Below are positions 35,131-47,252 of a stretch of 64,000 nucleotides of DNA, piece by piece; the first letter of the stretch is position 1; each line of letters opens with the position of its first letter. The stretch spans positions 40,225,501 to 40,289,500 of the forward strand of contig OX485805.1 of the NCBI GenBank assembly GCA_950295325.1. Direction: 5' to 3'. Source of the DNA: Polytrichum commune (lineage: Eukaryota; Streptophyta; Polytrichopsida; Polytrichales; Polytrichaceae). The translations under genes were made by a program, and so were the position numbers. The notes beneath the pieces were generated by a model. The model saw only the letters and a list, made by a program, of their open reading frames with translations. It did no database searches and was not told where the DNA came from.

Positions 35131-35218
35131 ATAAAAGTGGTGTTTGGCCATGTAATATTCCTCAGTAGCAACAGATCGTTCCTGCTTCTAAAGCATAGTA
35201 TTCTTGGGTTTTTCAATT

Positions 35219-35262
35219 GGCGTTGGTTGTGATGGTCTTCTATCTAAAAATAAATAAATAAA
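35219..35262 (+). mobile_element. 3' end of a second, related SINE
   Basis: GGCGTTGGTTGTGATGGTCTTCTATCT followed by (AAAT)n matches the last part of the preceding SINE (GGCGCTGGCCTATCGGCCTTCTATCT, then A/T tail). Only the tail region is left. A G homopolymer follows. Confidence 0.5.
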
Positions 35263-35322
35263 GGGGGGGGGAGCACAATATTCTACTAGTATTCTACTAA
35301 AGTCAAAACCATGGCCCCTCAT

Positions 35323-35627
35323 GCCCCGATCACACTAAACTTTCCGTCTAGTTCCAGTCGTGAAATTTTTGGGGATTATGTTCCAAAATAGATGTTGGCC
35401 CACCACTTTTCACACTATTACAGGCGGAAATGCCGACGGATGGTGTCTAAACTAGCCAGTGTGATTAGCTCCTCATGCCCCAATCACACCAAAATTTCCG
35501 TCCGGTTCCAGCCATGAAATTGCTAGGGATTATGTTGAGAAATAGATGTTGGCCCACCATTTTTCACACTATTACAGTCAAAGATGTCGGCGGATGCTGT
35601 CTGAACTAGCTGGTGTGACCAGCCCCT
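35323..35627. mobile_element. Head-to-tail dimer of MITE family E
   Basis: Two units of about 154 bases (35323-35476 and 35477-35627) each run GCCCCAATCACAC..TTCCGTC..GGGGATTATGTT..CACCA.TTTTCACACTATTACAG..GTGTGA.(T/C)AG.(C/T)CC. The bases just before unit 1 (GGCCCCTCAT) repeat the inter-unit junction, suggesting a third unit once preceded it. The single copy is at 15823-15972. Confidence 0.75.
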
Positions 35628-35629
35628 CG

Positions 35630-36837
35630 TCTGAATGCAACATGACAAGAAGATAATTCACATCCGAAGCATATGTTAGCAAAAATTGTGTGTGGGATCT
35701 CTTGGGCCCATTTAATATGTTGCAAACATTGAAGAATGCTATCGGAAGCCGTTGGGGGCGATTGCGGACATGTCAATATTCTTGAGACTCGAGTTTGTTG
35801 AGACCAAAATGGTATGCTACTGTCATATAACATATTCTAAAGGGTTATCTAGCTCAAAGATTTGAGTAATGAAACATGGATTTCACATGGGAATCAATGA
35901 GGTCGCAACTAATGAGGCATAACATTAAGTAGCAATGTTAGGAGGGTACACTTTGAGTCACCCATGTCATCACAGAGCGAAAAATCTAGATCTAAAAATA
36001 TGTATACATGCATACATATTTTATTTTGTCAAACCAGTTATGCAACTACAATGATCATCTGTTGCGTGAAAAACCACTAGTGCATCTTTATTTTCACTTC
36101 CTTCTTTATTAAGTTGTGTTCAATATGGATTCAATACCAAAGACCAAATAAATTTTATTTGACTACTTGATGGGGTTTCTAAAAACTGCCATTTCATATC
36201 CTGTATAAAACATATCTTCAATCACTGTAATATTTACCTAGTACATTTCTTCAAGGAAGCTTCGATCAACATTTCATCGTTTGTGACCAACAACCTACAT
36301 GGAATGAAAAATGCTTAAGTAAATCATGGACACCCATTCTAAAAGCATTTTTTATTGATAGAATTGTGGATAGAATTCCACAACATTGTAGAGGATGACC
36401 CTTTCTATGAAGAAGGGCAACTCCATGATTTCATCCACTATTTTAGGATCATAAGTGAGATAGACTATGATCAATGTGAGGAAGAATGGGCTTCCATTCA
36501 CATTGGTGTATAAAACTCAATACTGATGGTATGACATGTCAATACCGATGGACACCCACATGATGAGCAAAATCTCTTGAAAAATGGTATTACTTCAATA
36601 ATTGTAAAGGTCATCTAATGCCAGCACTCGAGCTCACTTGGCTTTAAGAGAATTTGAATCATTTTGAAGCCCAATCGGTCACTTTAATTCCTTCCAAAAG
36701 GGTTGTTAATGGCCCATCATCTAATACCAGGGTTATTTGTCATTCAAACCAATACCATTGTTTATGTTTATCTTTTTAGAGTTTGGAGCTTTGTGATGAT
36801 CTTAATGCTCCTTGCATAACTTAGTATGCCTTGTATC
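35630..36837. other. No gene recognised
   Basis: Contains an AT-rich stretch and, at about 36488-36550, a piece related to 14846-14890. No coding. Confidence 0.35.
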
Positions 36838-36840
36838 TAA

Positions 36841-37019
36841 CGCATTGCCCACACTTAATGATGGGCATAGCTAGTGGACATCTCCCACCAGTATGGGTAG
36901 TTTTTCATTTGTTTTTAGCCAATGAACGCCCAAAGCTTGGCTAAATGCGATGAAAAAACCAACCATACTGGTAGGAGCTCTCCACTAGCTATGCCCACAA
37001 ATTGGCAGAGGGCAGGGCT
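36841..37019. mobile_element. Foldback MITE, TAA target duplication
   Basis: TAA lies on both sides (36838-36840 and 37020-37022). The two arms of about 75 bases share GGGCATAGCTAGTGGA and ACCAGTATGG as inverted copies, leaving a short middle. The 179-bp element would fold into one long imperfect hairpin. TWA flanks fit a Tourist/Harbinger origin. Confidence 0.7.
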
Positions 37020-37024
37020 TAAGT

Positions 37025-37970
37025 AATTTGGTCTTAATATTGAAAGGAACTTGCCACCCAATGAGAAGGATTCCTGAAGTGCCCTCTCAAATAGTAGGAT
37101 AATATGCATAATGGGCATGATACAAACTTTGGATGCCCATATCAAAGTTGGTCATAATGGAAGAGTGTCAATGCTAACTGCGAAAATTCACTCATTCCAT
37201 GAAAAGAAATCAAGCTTAATGGGCAGTATTTGAACATGATTCATTAGAATATCCTTATATAGACTTACTAATATTGTAGTTTTGGCACTTGCAAGTTGTA
37301 ACCTAATGAAAAGCACAGTACATTGCTGAAAAGTCTCCCCTTCAAAATTATTTTATAACTTATGAGATCTTCAGGCTTTAAAGAAGTACAACTCAGTACC
37401 TAGTTTTCTCAATACCCACTTATACAAAGATAAAATTAGGAACCACTATTATTATGATAACCCCCCCCCCTTCCTTCTTTCTTTTTGCCTAGGACATTCT
37501 GCACAAATGGTTGTCCTTTAGGTCAAAAAAATTGAGCTCGTGGTTCTCACAATGCTTTTTGCTTGAGAAATACATAATATTATTCAGTTCTATAACTGAC
37601 AATATTCCATGTCCCACATAACATTGTTATGAATCTGAATAATGTTATGTGGAATTGGAATATTTATGTCAGACCAAGGCTAGACGCCCACCTCTTTGAG
37701 TTGGACCCCTACCACTATTACCCAAGATGAGAATGCATGAAATTATATTATAATGTGTATATTTCATTTTTCAGAAAAATAAGCCCCAAAATTAGCATCG
37801 AAGACCTCAAATTAGTCTAGAGGGATCCACTTGAGATTAGTGAATCACAAACCTATGGGGATTTGTGATTCACAAACCGGGCTACATTGCAAGTTTTTGG
37901 TACAAAACAAATAATAACAATATAGAGAATATTAACAATACCAAAGTTTGATGATAACTATGCATTTGCA
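37025..37970. other. No gene recognised
   Basis: Contains a C homopolymer near 37462-37472 and a small inverted pair AATATTCCA..CATAACATT / AATGTTATGTGGAATTGGAATATT at 37604-37665. No coding. Confidence 0.35.
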
Positions 37971-37974
37971 ACAC

Positions 37975-38480
37975 AACATGGAACACATTCGAAGGCGATG
38001 TGTAAATGAATCATAAATTTGGAAGCATCGAACCATATGATTTCATGTAGGACGGCATTTGATATATATATGAGTGATGATAGTGTCGTGGAAGCGATCA
38101 AAATGGGTTCTATTGTTGTTGTGGTGATGGTGAAAGACGAAATCAAGAAATTTGTATCAAGGATGCCCTCCATATGTCCAAGTTGCAAGTAAAATTGCTT
38201 TTGGTGAGCATTTTTTTTGTCAAATACGTTGAAAGTGCAATTCAACCGAAATGAATGTACTAGGAGAGGTTTGGATGGAGAGGTGATTTCAATAGGACTA
38301 CATAATGGCAATTTATACGAATGCACTTTAACAAGGTGCATAAAGCAGAGTTGGCCGATTTGATACAATCATGAGGAAATACGGTGCACTTGAGCTTCAA
38401 TGTTGTCGGCTTGGACACTTGAATAACTACGTTGCACGCCTTGCTATAACTTGCATAGATATTGTTAAGAGAGTCTGATC
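37975..38480 (+). pseudogene. Ty1/copia retrotransposon fragment (protease end and gag-pre-integrase)
   Basis: In shifting plus frames: DDSVVEAIKMGSIVVVVMVK (the segment after the copia protease), then IKDALHMSKLQ and VQFNRNECTRRG, and finally LELQCCRLGHLN, the gag-pre-integrase motif normally W-H-R-R-L-G-H-L-N, here with the W and H lost. Frameshifts and stops break it. No terminal repeats, integrase or RT were found nearby. Confidence 0.7.
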
Positions 38481-38484
38481 TTAA

Positions 38485-39750
38485 GGTTCAATTACTGCAA
38501 AAGAATTTTTTTTTATTTTAAAAACACACTGTCAAATAGTCAAGCACATTCAAGTGCTAAGAAACTTGGTTCTTTTCAACACAAACCCAAGATAGTCCAA
38601 ACAACACTTTACACCTATTGATTGGATATTTGTGAACTAGATGGAATTCTTCAAATCGTAAAGTTAATCTTGGACATAGTATTGTGCTTCACGCACCAAC
38701 TTTCTTTAGTTGGACACAACTCCAAATAAGTACATCTTCTATACGGAATTGAGGTCCCAAACATCATTAAGGGTGTTACCCCATATTTTGGGCAATGACT
38801 AAGGACAACTTGGAATATAATGTGAACTTGTCCTCTGTACATAATGCCCTACAGTGGATCATTAACACTACATAAACTTGTGTATAGTGAGAATTTACCA
38901 TTTTCCAACAAAAGTGTGAGGTATTAATTGAAGCAATTATGGCGAATGGTGTCGATCAGTTCGTTTCGAAAGAATCTAACATCCATTTTAAGAATTATTT
39001 TGTGAGGGACCGACTATCATCAACGTACAGTAGTAACACGCACTGATTGGGGTATTAGTGTAGCCTCGTTTTCAAAGCATTGACAGCCCATACACTGCAA
39101 AAATAGCTCATTCTAGGGCATTCTTGAAGTTGGAAAAAGTGAAGTGCCTACTTAATAATAGTTCCTGAAGAGGAGCCTTTTAGCCGCAAAAATGAGAGAT
39201 GAAGATTCAAGGGATCCTAGAGAATCCTGGGATGCATCCTGGCCGTCCCTTTCGACCCATCCGAGGGCTCTTATGTATTCTGGTAGGGCCCCTTCCAAAA
39301 GATGGTTTGCATGTAAGGCACACATGATATCTTCAAGATTTGTGGTTAGAAATTATGAGAATGGGTTAATATTATTATTATTATTATTATGGCAATGGTT
39401 GAGTCCAATCTATGCTTTTTCTTCACTTTATCTATACTTTGGAAGTTCTAGAACATTGCAAATTTCAGCTGGCTTGAAATTAAAGCCTCGGTTGTGCAAA
39501 TGAAAGGAAAATTGAATATAGAGTACTTCCGGAAAGCCAAAAGGCTTTATGTGAATAGAAGTACATCAAGATGGGTGTTAAAAAGGACAATTCCCAAGAG
39601 AAACGGAGTGTGTAGACCATTGCATTCTTGACATTTTACTCAAGAGTGTCTAAAGAAATGCAAAAATCCGACCTTGGATACCTCGGAATCGTTCTATGTA
39701 ATTAGAAAAATGAGAAAATATGGATGACGATCCAGCGGATGAAAATCAAA
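38485..39750. other. No gene recognised
   Basis: Contains a family D arm around 39022-39065. A 103-codon plus frame at 39192-39503 spans an ATT microsatellite that gives a leucine/isoleucine run; not convincing. Confidence 0.35.
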
Positions 39751-39761
39751 TGGATGTAACC

Positions 39762-40166
39762 CGGGGGGTGCACTTCATTGTCAAGTTGAACACCACGTGC
39801 GATAAAACAAAATCTACTTTTTACATAAAGCATCACCAAAATGGTTCAAAATTTTATGATTTTTTTTCATGAGTAGATATACATAGTATCTATTACATAA
39901 TAAAAATTGGTAACCAAATTTTATGATTTGTTTTTTTATAAAACATACCGTTTCTAACTAGAATGATGCAACATTGAACTAAACAAATGACTACAAAAAT
40001 GAAGATGACTAAAATTTTCAAAAAAAAATATAAAATATATTATCAATGGTTATGTGTATGTAGAAAAAATATCATAATTTAAAAAATTATCTATGGCATG
40101 TAATATAGGGTAGCAAACTTTTATCACACGTGGCTATGAAATGTAAGGGGGTGTGATCGCCCCGTG
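39762..40166. mobile_element. Mutator-type MITE with 9-10-bp target duplication
   Basis: GGATGTAACC stands at 39752-39761 and 40167-40176. The ends carry imperfect inverted repeats whose best-kept part is CCACGTG(C/T)GATAAAA on both sides. The right terminus (reverse complement CACGGGGCGATCACACCCCC) also occurs at 12283-12310, so it belongs to a dispersed family. Confidence 0.65.
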
Positions 40167-40176
40167 GGATGTAACC

Positions 40177-42384
40177 AACGGATGAAAACTACTAGATGAA
40201 AATATAGCGGATGATGACCAGTGGAAGAAGTCACAATGGCGATAGTGCAGTGTGAGCACGCCTAAGTATCTAAAGTGGTTTTAATTCCAGGAGCTTCAAT
40301 GCAAATTGCAATATTTGAAGCTCAACTTTGAGAAAAACATAACTCAATCACGTGATGTTGGAATCACGTGTTTGAAGTGGCAGTAGATAGGTATTAATGC
40401 CCTCTATTCAAATAAAATAGGAGTCCAAAACTCAAAATTTGAAAAGTTTGGTTTAATGAATCTAGAGTCAATTTTGCTCTACAATGTAAGTTTTTGCCTT
40501 CAAGAACTTGGATATAAGCAAGCATCTTGACGTTTTGGTGCAAGAACTTGTAGAGGAACATAACTTTGTACTTAGAATAGAGATATCATTCAAAGAAACA
40601 CATGAGAAGAAGGGTAAATTATTAAAAAAACCCAAAAATGAAGCAAGAAATAATTGAGAGCTTGAAATCTTCTACAAGCTCCGCTCCAGTCTTCTTGACT
40701 CCCACGAGCTTTAACATACTCCTCATGATGTTATGCACTTAATACAAATGAGATTCTTACCAAGTGAAAGAGTAATGAATTTAAGATAAAATAATGAAGG
40801 AGGCACAATCTCTTTTAATATTCATTTATATAGCTCTTTTAACAACTCTATAGCCATTTATATTAGGCGACCTATCTCTAACTCCACATAGGAAGAATCT
40901 AAGAGTGTAGAAAGAGAAGAAATATAACTCATAAGTTATACTTAGATCACAATTAATCGTGCTTGAAGCAAACCCTACATCATAAGATTTCTCTCTCTCA
41001 CATAACTACAAGGCTTGACTTGGCAAGAATGCCAAGCCGAGGGAGCCGCCTTGCCTTGATTTTTCAAGCTCAAACCCTAGGTGGGTCCTACAATAAAGAA
41101 ATAAAAACCTTCTATGAGGCAGCAAAGCCCCACGAGGCAAAACTACTTTCAAACAATCTTCTTACCTTGGGTAGCTACCCTGAGGGTTAAACTAACACAA
41201 TACTTAGCCTAAAAATTAAGTAAGAATACTAATAAACGAAGATGTGGCTTGGACCTCAACACCATGCCATGCGATAGGGTGGTAATATTTTCTCATACAT
41301 CAATTTTGATTATCATGGTTTGTATTGTTGTTTATCATATAAATGTAATATTCTTCATTTAAAATGAGACCAATGTATGCTATAAAATCATCTTATGAAT
41401 TGGTTTTGAGTGTGCTATAATTTATAAGTAATTGATATTAAATGAAGTATCATGAGTTCATATGCATTTCATGTTCTTGTTAGATTGGTAAGGTCACCAA
41501 GAGGTGAAAGCATTGATAATTTCATTGCATGCATGGATAGTGAGGAAGTAGAAAGTGGTTGTTGTTGAAGTTGACGTTTTTTTTGCTCCATACTATGGCA
41601 AAAAATAATTGAAGTCTTTTTGTCTTAAGTGACAAATATCTCTTACACTATGACTCTTTGAGTAATACCAAGCTGCATGATGACAAGCAAATTTGCGTTT
41701 ATTTGACGAAGATATGGGTTACTTGAAATTTTTTTAACAATGGATCCACAACATGGGAAAATTTTGGCAATACAAAAATTTGGAAAAATTATGTTATGCC
41801 ACAACAACTATCTAATTTGGAGTGCAACTACTATGTTTTGGAGTGCATTACAAAGATTTGCACAAGAAAAAAAAGACTATGCCACTAGATTTGTGAGAGC
41901 TTAGTGATTTAAAATCAATTAATATATTTACTCTTGTAAGTTATAGTTTCATATCTGATGTCTCATTATGCTAACTTGACTTGTGGTTGGTTATAGAACA
42001 AAGACCTACAATTCTCTCAAAGTGAAACACTTGATGTAAGAAACATGCTTTACTTTGGAATTTTAAAGATGTGTGTATCCAAAGATGGCCAACAATCCGA
42101 TTGGAAGGGAAATGTTGTTCCAGATGATAAAAAAAAAAACTGACAAAGAATTCATCATAACAAATCACAACGAGCCATTGAAAAAAAAGTTGAAGGAGAA
42201 AGCATATTATTGAGTCATGGAAGTAGCAATTTTTATTATAGAAAAAAAATTAGAAAAAAATTGCAAACTAGATTGAATATTTAAATTATGCTCTTGATTA
42301 ATTATGTCAACTCTAGTTGATATTTAGCATGAGAAAGAATGTTCATTTCAAAATTCTAATTTATATCAATCCACTCATTATGTA
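40177..42384. other. No gene recognised
   Basis: AT-rich DNA with no coding signal I can support. Confidence 0.35.
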
Positions 42385-42535
42385 TCACTAATTTACATTA
42401 AAATGTCATACAAATACTATCATGTACAAAATGTTGCACATAATGCGTTATGCAAAATATGTCATGCAAAAGCGTCATATAGAATGTGTCATGCATAATG
42501 TGACATACATTATATCTCATGCAATATATGTTATT
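42385..42535. repeat. Degenerate short tandem repeat, TCATGCA(T)AATG type
   Basis: Irregular units of about 14-20 bases built on ATGCAAAATGTGTCATGCATAATG-like words. The same word family fills 44105-44285, both close to the decayed Mutator transposase. Confidence 0.65.
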
Positions 42536-42899
42536 CAGATCACTTGAAGTATCATCATTTATTGATTTGTGATATGTTTTACAATGAACAAACATAATTT
42601 TAGTCAATAATTTGTATTCAAATCCTAGCAAGCTTTATTCCCCTCCGTAAGCATTAAGCTTCTTGGATGATCCTTTGGTACACCCTTCAAGAAAGCCTCT
42701 ATGTGTTTTCAATGAACAACCATTGTCACGTGCTGGGAATAACCTTGTATTTTTTTATTTATTTTTCTAAAATGTTGCCACACCTATTGCAATTAAATCT
42801 TTTTGTTTATCCTTTATATGTTTCAAGTCTGCAACTAAGCTATCCACTATACCAAGGTATTCCATCGTAGTTTTTGCAAGAGACTCACATAACGATGTC

Positions 42900-45424
42900 A
42901 CCGTTCTCTGAATCTTGTGGCCTAGTTTGTTTTGTGTACCATGTGAGAGCTCAATGGGATGAGTTGCATCATCAAGATTTCGATTAGATAAAGAAATTTG
43001 CAAAAACATATCAAGCGGATCTGCTTTGGAGTCGAGGCATATTGGGTTTCGTACTTGATCAACGTGATTAACATCATCACAGAGGTTGATGGCAGCTTCA
43101 ATATCTTCATTTTTAATGTTTTATGGATTCGTAAAACACTGAGACAATGAAAGTGTTCTTTGGGTTCCATGCACCGTGCTAGCATATCAAACAATGACTT
43201 CGTCTTCAATTTAAGGGTGCAACATTTTAAATAGTTTCATGACATACTTACAAATCATGCCTTGGGTAACAATAGGACAACTGCACCATGCCCACTTTGA
43301 ATCGGGGGAATGGATAGTCCAAACCTTAAGACAATTATTGAACACCCCGACATATGAAATGTTGTCATCAATGCATATCAGAATGTTAGAATTTGGTATG
43401 GCATTGGCTCGGATGATATTTGAAGCAACAATGCCCTCTTGATTGCAATTGCAAATTAATCCAAAGGCCTTACATTGAATGTTGTACCAATGATGGGTGA
43501 TCACCTCTCAATGAAGTTGATAAATCAACCAATCCATGTGGCAGCCACTAAAGCGCTCTTCTATAGAATTCAATATATTCTTCATATTCGAGTGATATAA
43601 TTTGATTGTAGCATTTGTGTTCTATCCAACATGTGGAATGTTGAAACTATTGGTACACCACATTAAAATTTAATCTATCCAAACTTCATTTATGTATTTC
43701 ATGAATATTGTAGTTTTGGGATGACTACATTGTATATCACAGAGTTGTTTGTGTGTCCATGATACTAGATCATAATTAGTGTGACAATCCCTCCTATACA
43801 TGACATGCCAATTTTTTGGGAAAAAAATAGCTCTTTCAACCTTTGAGTTAATTTTTCTAACCGCATTCTCTGCCCATGCTTTCCTAACATATCATAAGTA
43901 TAGGAAGATTTGGGCAAAATGTGACACTTTCTTGAAGAACATGGATCAAACACATAATTAATTATCAAATATTTCTAAACAATGAGTTAGAGATATGATC
44001 ATATGAAAAACTAGGACTTTGAACTAAAAACACATATATATGAAAACCTTGCAACTGAATATTCATAATAGGATCCCATCACACCTTGCTTAAGTAGTAT
44101 TGCAACAATTTTTGTATGATATTAGTGCACAACACATGTTGCATGACATAGAATGCATGACACATGTTGCACAACATAGATGCATGACATGGTATGCATA
44201 ACACTGAATGCATGGCACAATGTACATGACACAATGTGTATATCACAAAATGCATGATACAAAATGTATAACATAGACGCACATACTTTAGAGTGTTGAT
44301 TTCAGCTCGTGCATTGTCAACAATTATTGATAATGTCTCGTGAAGGTTATGAACGTTGCAATGTAATGCATCAAACATAGGTCTAAGATCATCTTCACAA
44401 GACCGTAAAACGACAAAGAACGTTACCGGTATTGCATTCCTCCAATCATCGAACATCATGATTGTATAAAACGGGAACTGCACAACCAATAAACAAAAAA
44501 AATAGTGTTAGGAAAATGTTGTACGAATTCCAAAATGCAAACATTAGCTTAGATTGTACATATATTTTCAAGTTTAAAGATTGGAGGTAGCAATTTACCT
44601 TGGTTTGGTTGGTTTTGAATGTCACATGGATTGCAATTGCATTGTTATGGCCAAATTTAATCATCATCTTTTAGTGTCATTCGATTTGAATTCCAATGCT
44701 CAATGGGATGTCATCCTGGTTATTGTTATTAAGGTTTCGAAGAAAATGTTCATGATAAAAAAACATAGAGTCAAGGTTTTTATATACCCACATTTGCATG
44801 TTGATTGGATCCAAAGGGTGTTTTCCCAATAATTCTTCAGTTGTCTTCTTGCAGACATTTTGTATATTGGAAGAGAGCAAAAATGCATCTCTTATCACCC
44901 GTTCGTTACACTTTGCCAACTCCTTCACATTTTGTTTGTGTTGGCTCATGATTTGAGATAACCCCAAGGTGTGCATCTACTCTATACAAAGAATCATGTC
45001 TTCAAAATTATTGGACCCCAATGCATGATGAAAACTAAAAATTGTACCTCCATGGCATGACTCCCCATGTTTGTTTGTGTGCTCTACATGCTCATATATA
45101 AGTTGACATAACACCCCATCAAGATAAGGCCAATTCACAACAAAAACAACAAAGACATCCATGCTTAATGGACACACCTGCCAAAAATTACCTAATTCTT
45201 TGTACCTTTTGGTCCGTCATGTAGTCGGGGATAGTCTTATGACCTTGCTTGGCTTTAATTTCAAATGTCCTCTTTTCATTTTTTTGCCTTTGGAAAGTTC
45301 CATGTCTTATCGTATGGCCCAAAGTTGCATTTATATATGAATAAAGTAGAAAATGTAAAACATTGATAAACTGGTTGTAGATCTCACACATAACATCCCA
45401 ATTATTGATGTCTACGATTATCAA
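42900..45424 (-). pseudogene. Decayed Mutator-like (MULE) transposase with SWIM motif
   Basis: Read on the minus strand, open pieces from 45424 down to 42922 align in order with a plant MULE transposase. KRTFEIKAKQGHK (45188-45424); MSQHKQNVKELAKC..DDIPLSIGIQIE (44677-44976); MIKFGHNNAIAIHVTFKTNQ (44446-44667), where His replaces the usual first catalytic Asp; FPFYTIMMFDDWRNAIPVTF and IVDNARAEIN (44079-44489), the second Asp region; a partial zone at 43765-43968; then a SWIM-like finger WCSCPIVTQGMICKYVMKL (43211-43504), where Tyr replaces the expected His; and LARCMEPKEHFHCLSVL. Each piece ends in stops or frameshifts, and a short tandem repeat (44105-44285) interrupts it. It is clearly inactive. 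FAR1/FHY3 factors come from such transposases, but nothing suggests that this copy was kept as a gene. Confidence 0.78.
44105..44285. repeat. Short tandem repeat, GCATGACA(C)(A)ATG type
   Basis: About ten irregular units such as GCATGACACATGTTGCACAACAT and GCATGACACAATGTACATGAC, inside the transposase remnant. Confidence 0.7.
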
Positions 45425-45429
45425 GTTTT

Positions 45430-46465
45430 AATCTCTCATATTAGAGGCTCAATGTATGGATAGAGGCAACTATTGTGATTTATGGTCCTTATTGCTCATG
45501 ATTTAAGTGCAAGCATTAGAATGAATAGGTGAGGGTGCATTAATTTCATAAACAACTAGTGAAGAGAAGATTGTGATGGATAACATTACCTAGTATCAAT
45601 GCTAGAACTATTGGCTCTCGGTTTGCTAAGGATATTTAGAAGATTGCTCTTGATAATTTCCTTGGTAAATATGCATGGTAAGAGGTCATTATTTTGTTCA
45701 CCAACTATGAAGTCATTAGGCATCTACCAAGGTACGATTGCATAGTTGATGGTGTTGTTACGACCATTTCCAAAGAAAACTTGTTGAGTCCACCGGAGGT
45801 TCTCAAATGCGAATAGGCTTGTCAGTGGATATTGAAGCGATTCTCGTACTCTCATTATCAAATCTGCCTATACAGTTCAAAAAACAACCGGATTAGCTTT
45901 GGCATCTTTGTCGTTTGTCTTGTAGTTGGGTTTGAGGTCCATGAAGTTGACTATCTTGTAATGAAAGTTGTAAGTGTTTTGCACAAACCAAATTTTTTTT
46001 CCAACCATGTCTTGATAAACTATGCACAAAACTCAACAAATCAATATGTTATGTGTAGGTGGATATACGCTATTAGATTAACAAGTTTTTGTTATCATAC
46101 CAACTAGATTTACTTACTGATTAAAGACTCATAAGACTCATAAGTGATGATCCAAGCAAACGGGTATAGAACAATCGTGGATTTATACTATTATATACAA
46201 TAGATTGTAGTGAATCAACATAATTATCAAATGTAGCAAAATCTCATAACACCACATTAGCTACCAATACATAATCGAATTGAGTGCAATAGAAATACTC
46301 ATGTATCACCTACAAATCATGTGTATGTAGGTACAATAAAAACAATGTGGTTGTATTAAGCTATAGAATATTGACATCATAGGCTTAGAGAGGAAAACTA
46401 ATTGATTACAAACACTATTTGTATGAAATATTGGTGGGTACTAACAAGATTAGATCCTTTAATTG
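45430..46465. other. No gene recognised
   Basis: Possibly the outer part of the Mutator-like element, but I found no terminal inverted repeat or target duplication. A 91-codon plus frame (45832-46107) has no motif. Confidence 0.35.
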
Positions 46466-46469
46466 TGTT

Positions 46470-46845
46470 GCACAACAAATTTGTAGATCCATAATTGGTG
46501 CACAACACATCTATAAATTTGGATTTGGTGCACAACATATTTGTAGACCTAGAATTGGTGCACAATACACTTGGAGATTTGGATTTGGTGCAAAACATAT
46601 TTGTCGATATGAATATGGTTTATAACACAATTTGTAAATCTAGATATGGCGCACAACATATTTGGTGATATGAATATGGTACATAACACAATTTGTAAAT
46701 CTAGATATGGCGCACAACATATTTGTAAACTTGGATTTGGTGCACAACACATTTGTAGATCCGGATATGGCGCATAACACATTCCACAGATCTGGATGCA
46801 TAACATATCCGCAAATCTCGTTTGCATAACACATTAGCAAATGTG
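46470..46845. repeat. 30-bp minisatellite, about 12 units
   Basis: Units of 30 (some 31, the last ones 26) bases of the form GCACAACA(T/C)ATTTGTAGAT + CTGGAT(T/A)TGGT. The first five units (46470-46619) are exactly 30 bases. As 30 is a multiple of three, open frames with a 10-residue repeat appear on both strands (plus: GAQHICRxxxG). Confidence 0.9.
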
Positions 46846-46884
46846 TACAGACCCTGAGGAGATAGGAGCAGGGATTGTTCTCAA

Positions 46885-47080
46885 TGTCTAAAGAGGGTAC
46901 ATGGCTCGAAGGATGACTAACGTCATTAGAGCTAACTTCATCCATGGTTCCGTCCGGTCAGACAAGTTGCAGCAACATCGTGGACAAGTGCAAAAAGTTT
47001 CGATTTGGACACTAACACGTGGACCATGGGACATGGATATGTAGGTGGATAGAGCCCAATAGGGTGCTTTAACATCCGGC
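46885..47080 (+). repeat. Dispersed repeat G, copy 2
   Basis: CTCAATGTCTAAAGAGGGT, AAGGATGACTAACGTCATTAG, CCATGGTTCCGTCCGGTCA and GGATAGAGCCCAATAGGG follow 33855-34080 in order. A small palindrome TGTGAGCTTGACTCACA lies just beyond it. Confidence 0.65.
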
Positions 47081-47252
47081 GGTCTAGCCTAGCTACAACC
47101 CTAGTGTGAGCTTGACTCACACATGATGCATTTCAATCATTCCCACAATTAGTTCACAAATTCCCACACGCCTTGTCTAACACCCAAGTTGGTCTACAAT
47201 ATAGCTGGTCTACCCCAAGGTGGGTTTAGGGTGGTCTTGTGAGGTAGGGTTA

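Noticed and set aside
46470-46845. CRISPR-like array
   Set aside because: Direct repeats lack unique spacers; it is a plain minisatellite in a eukaryotic genome.
46398-46945. Cysteine-containing repeat proteins on either strand of the minisatellite
   Set aside because: The repeat period of 30 keeps frames open on both strands; no start context or flanking exons.
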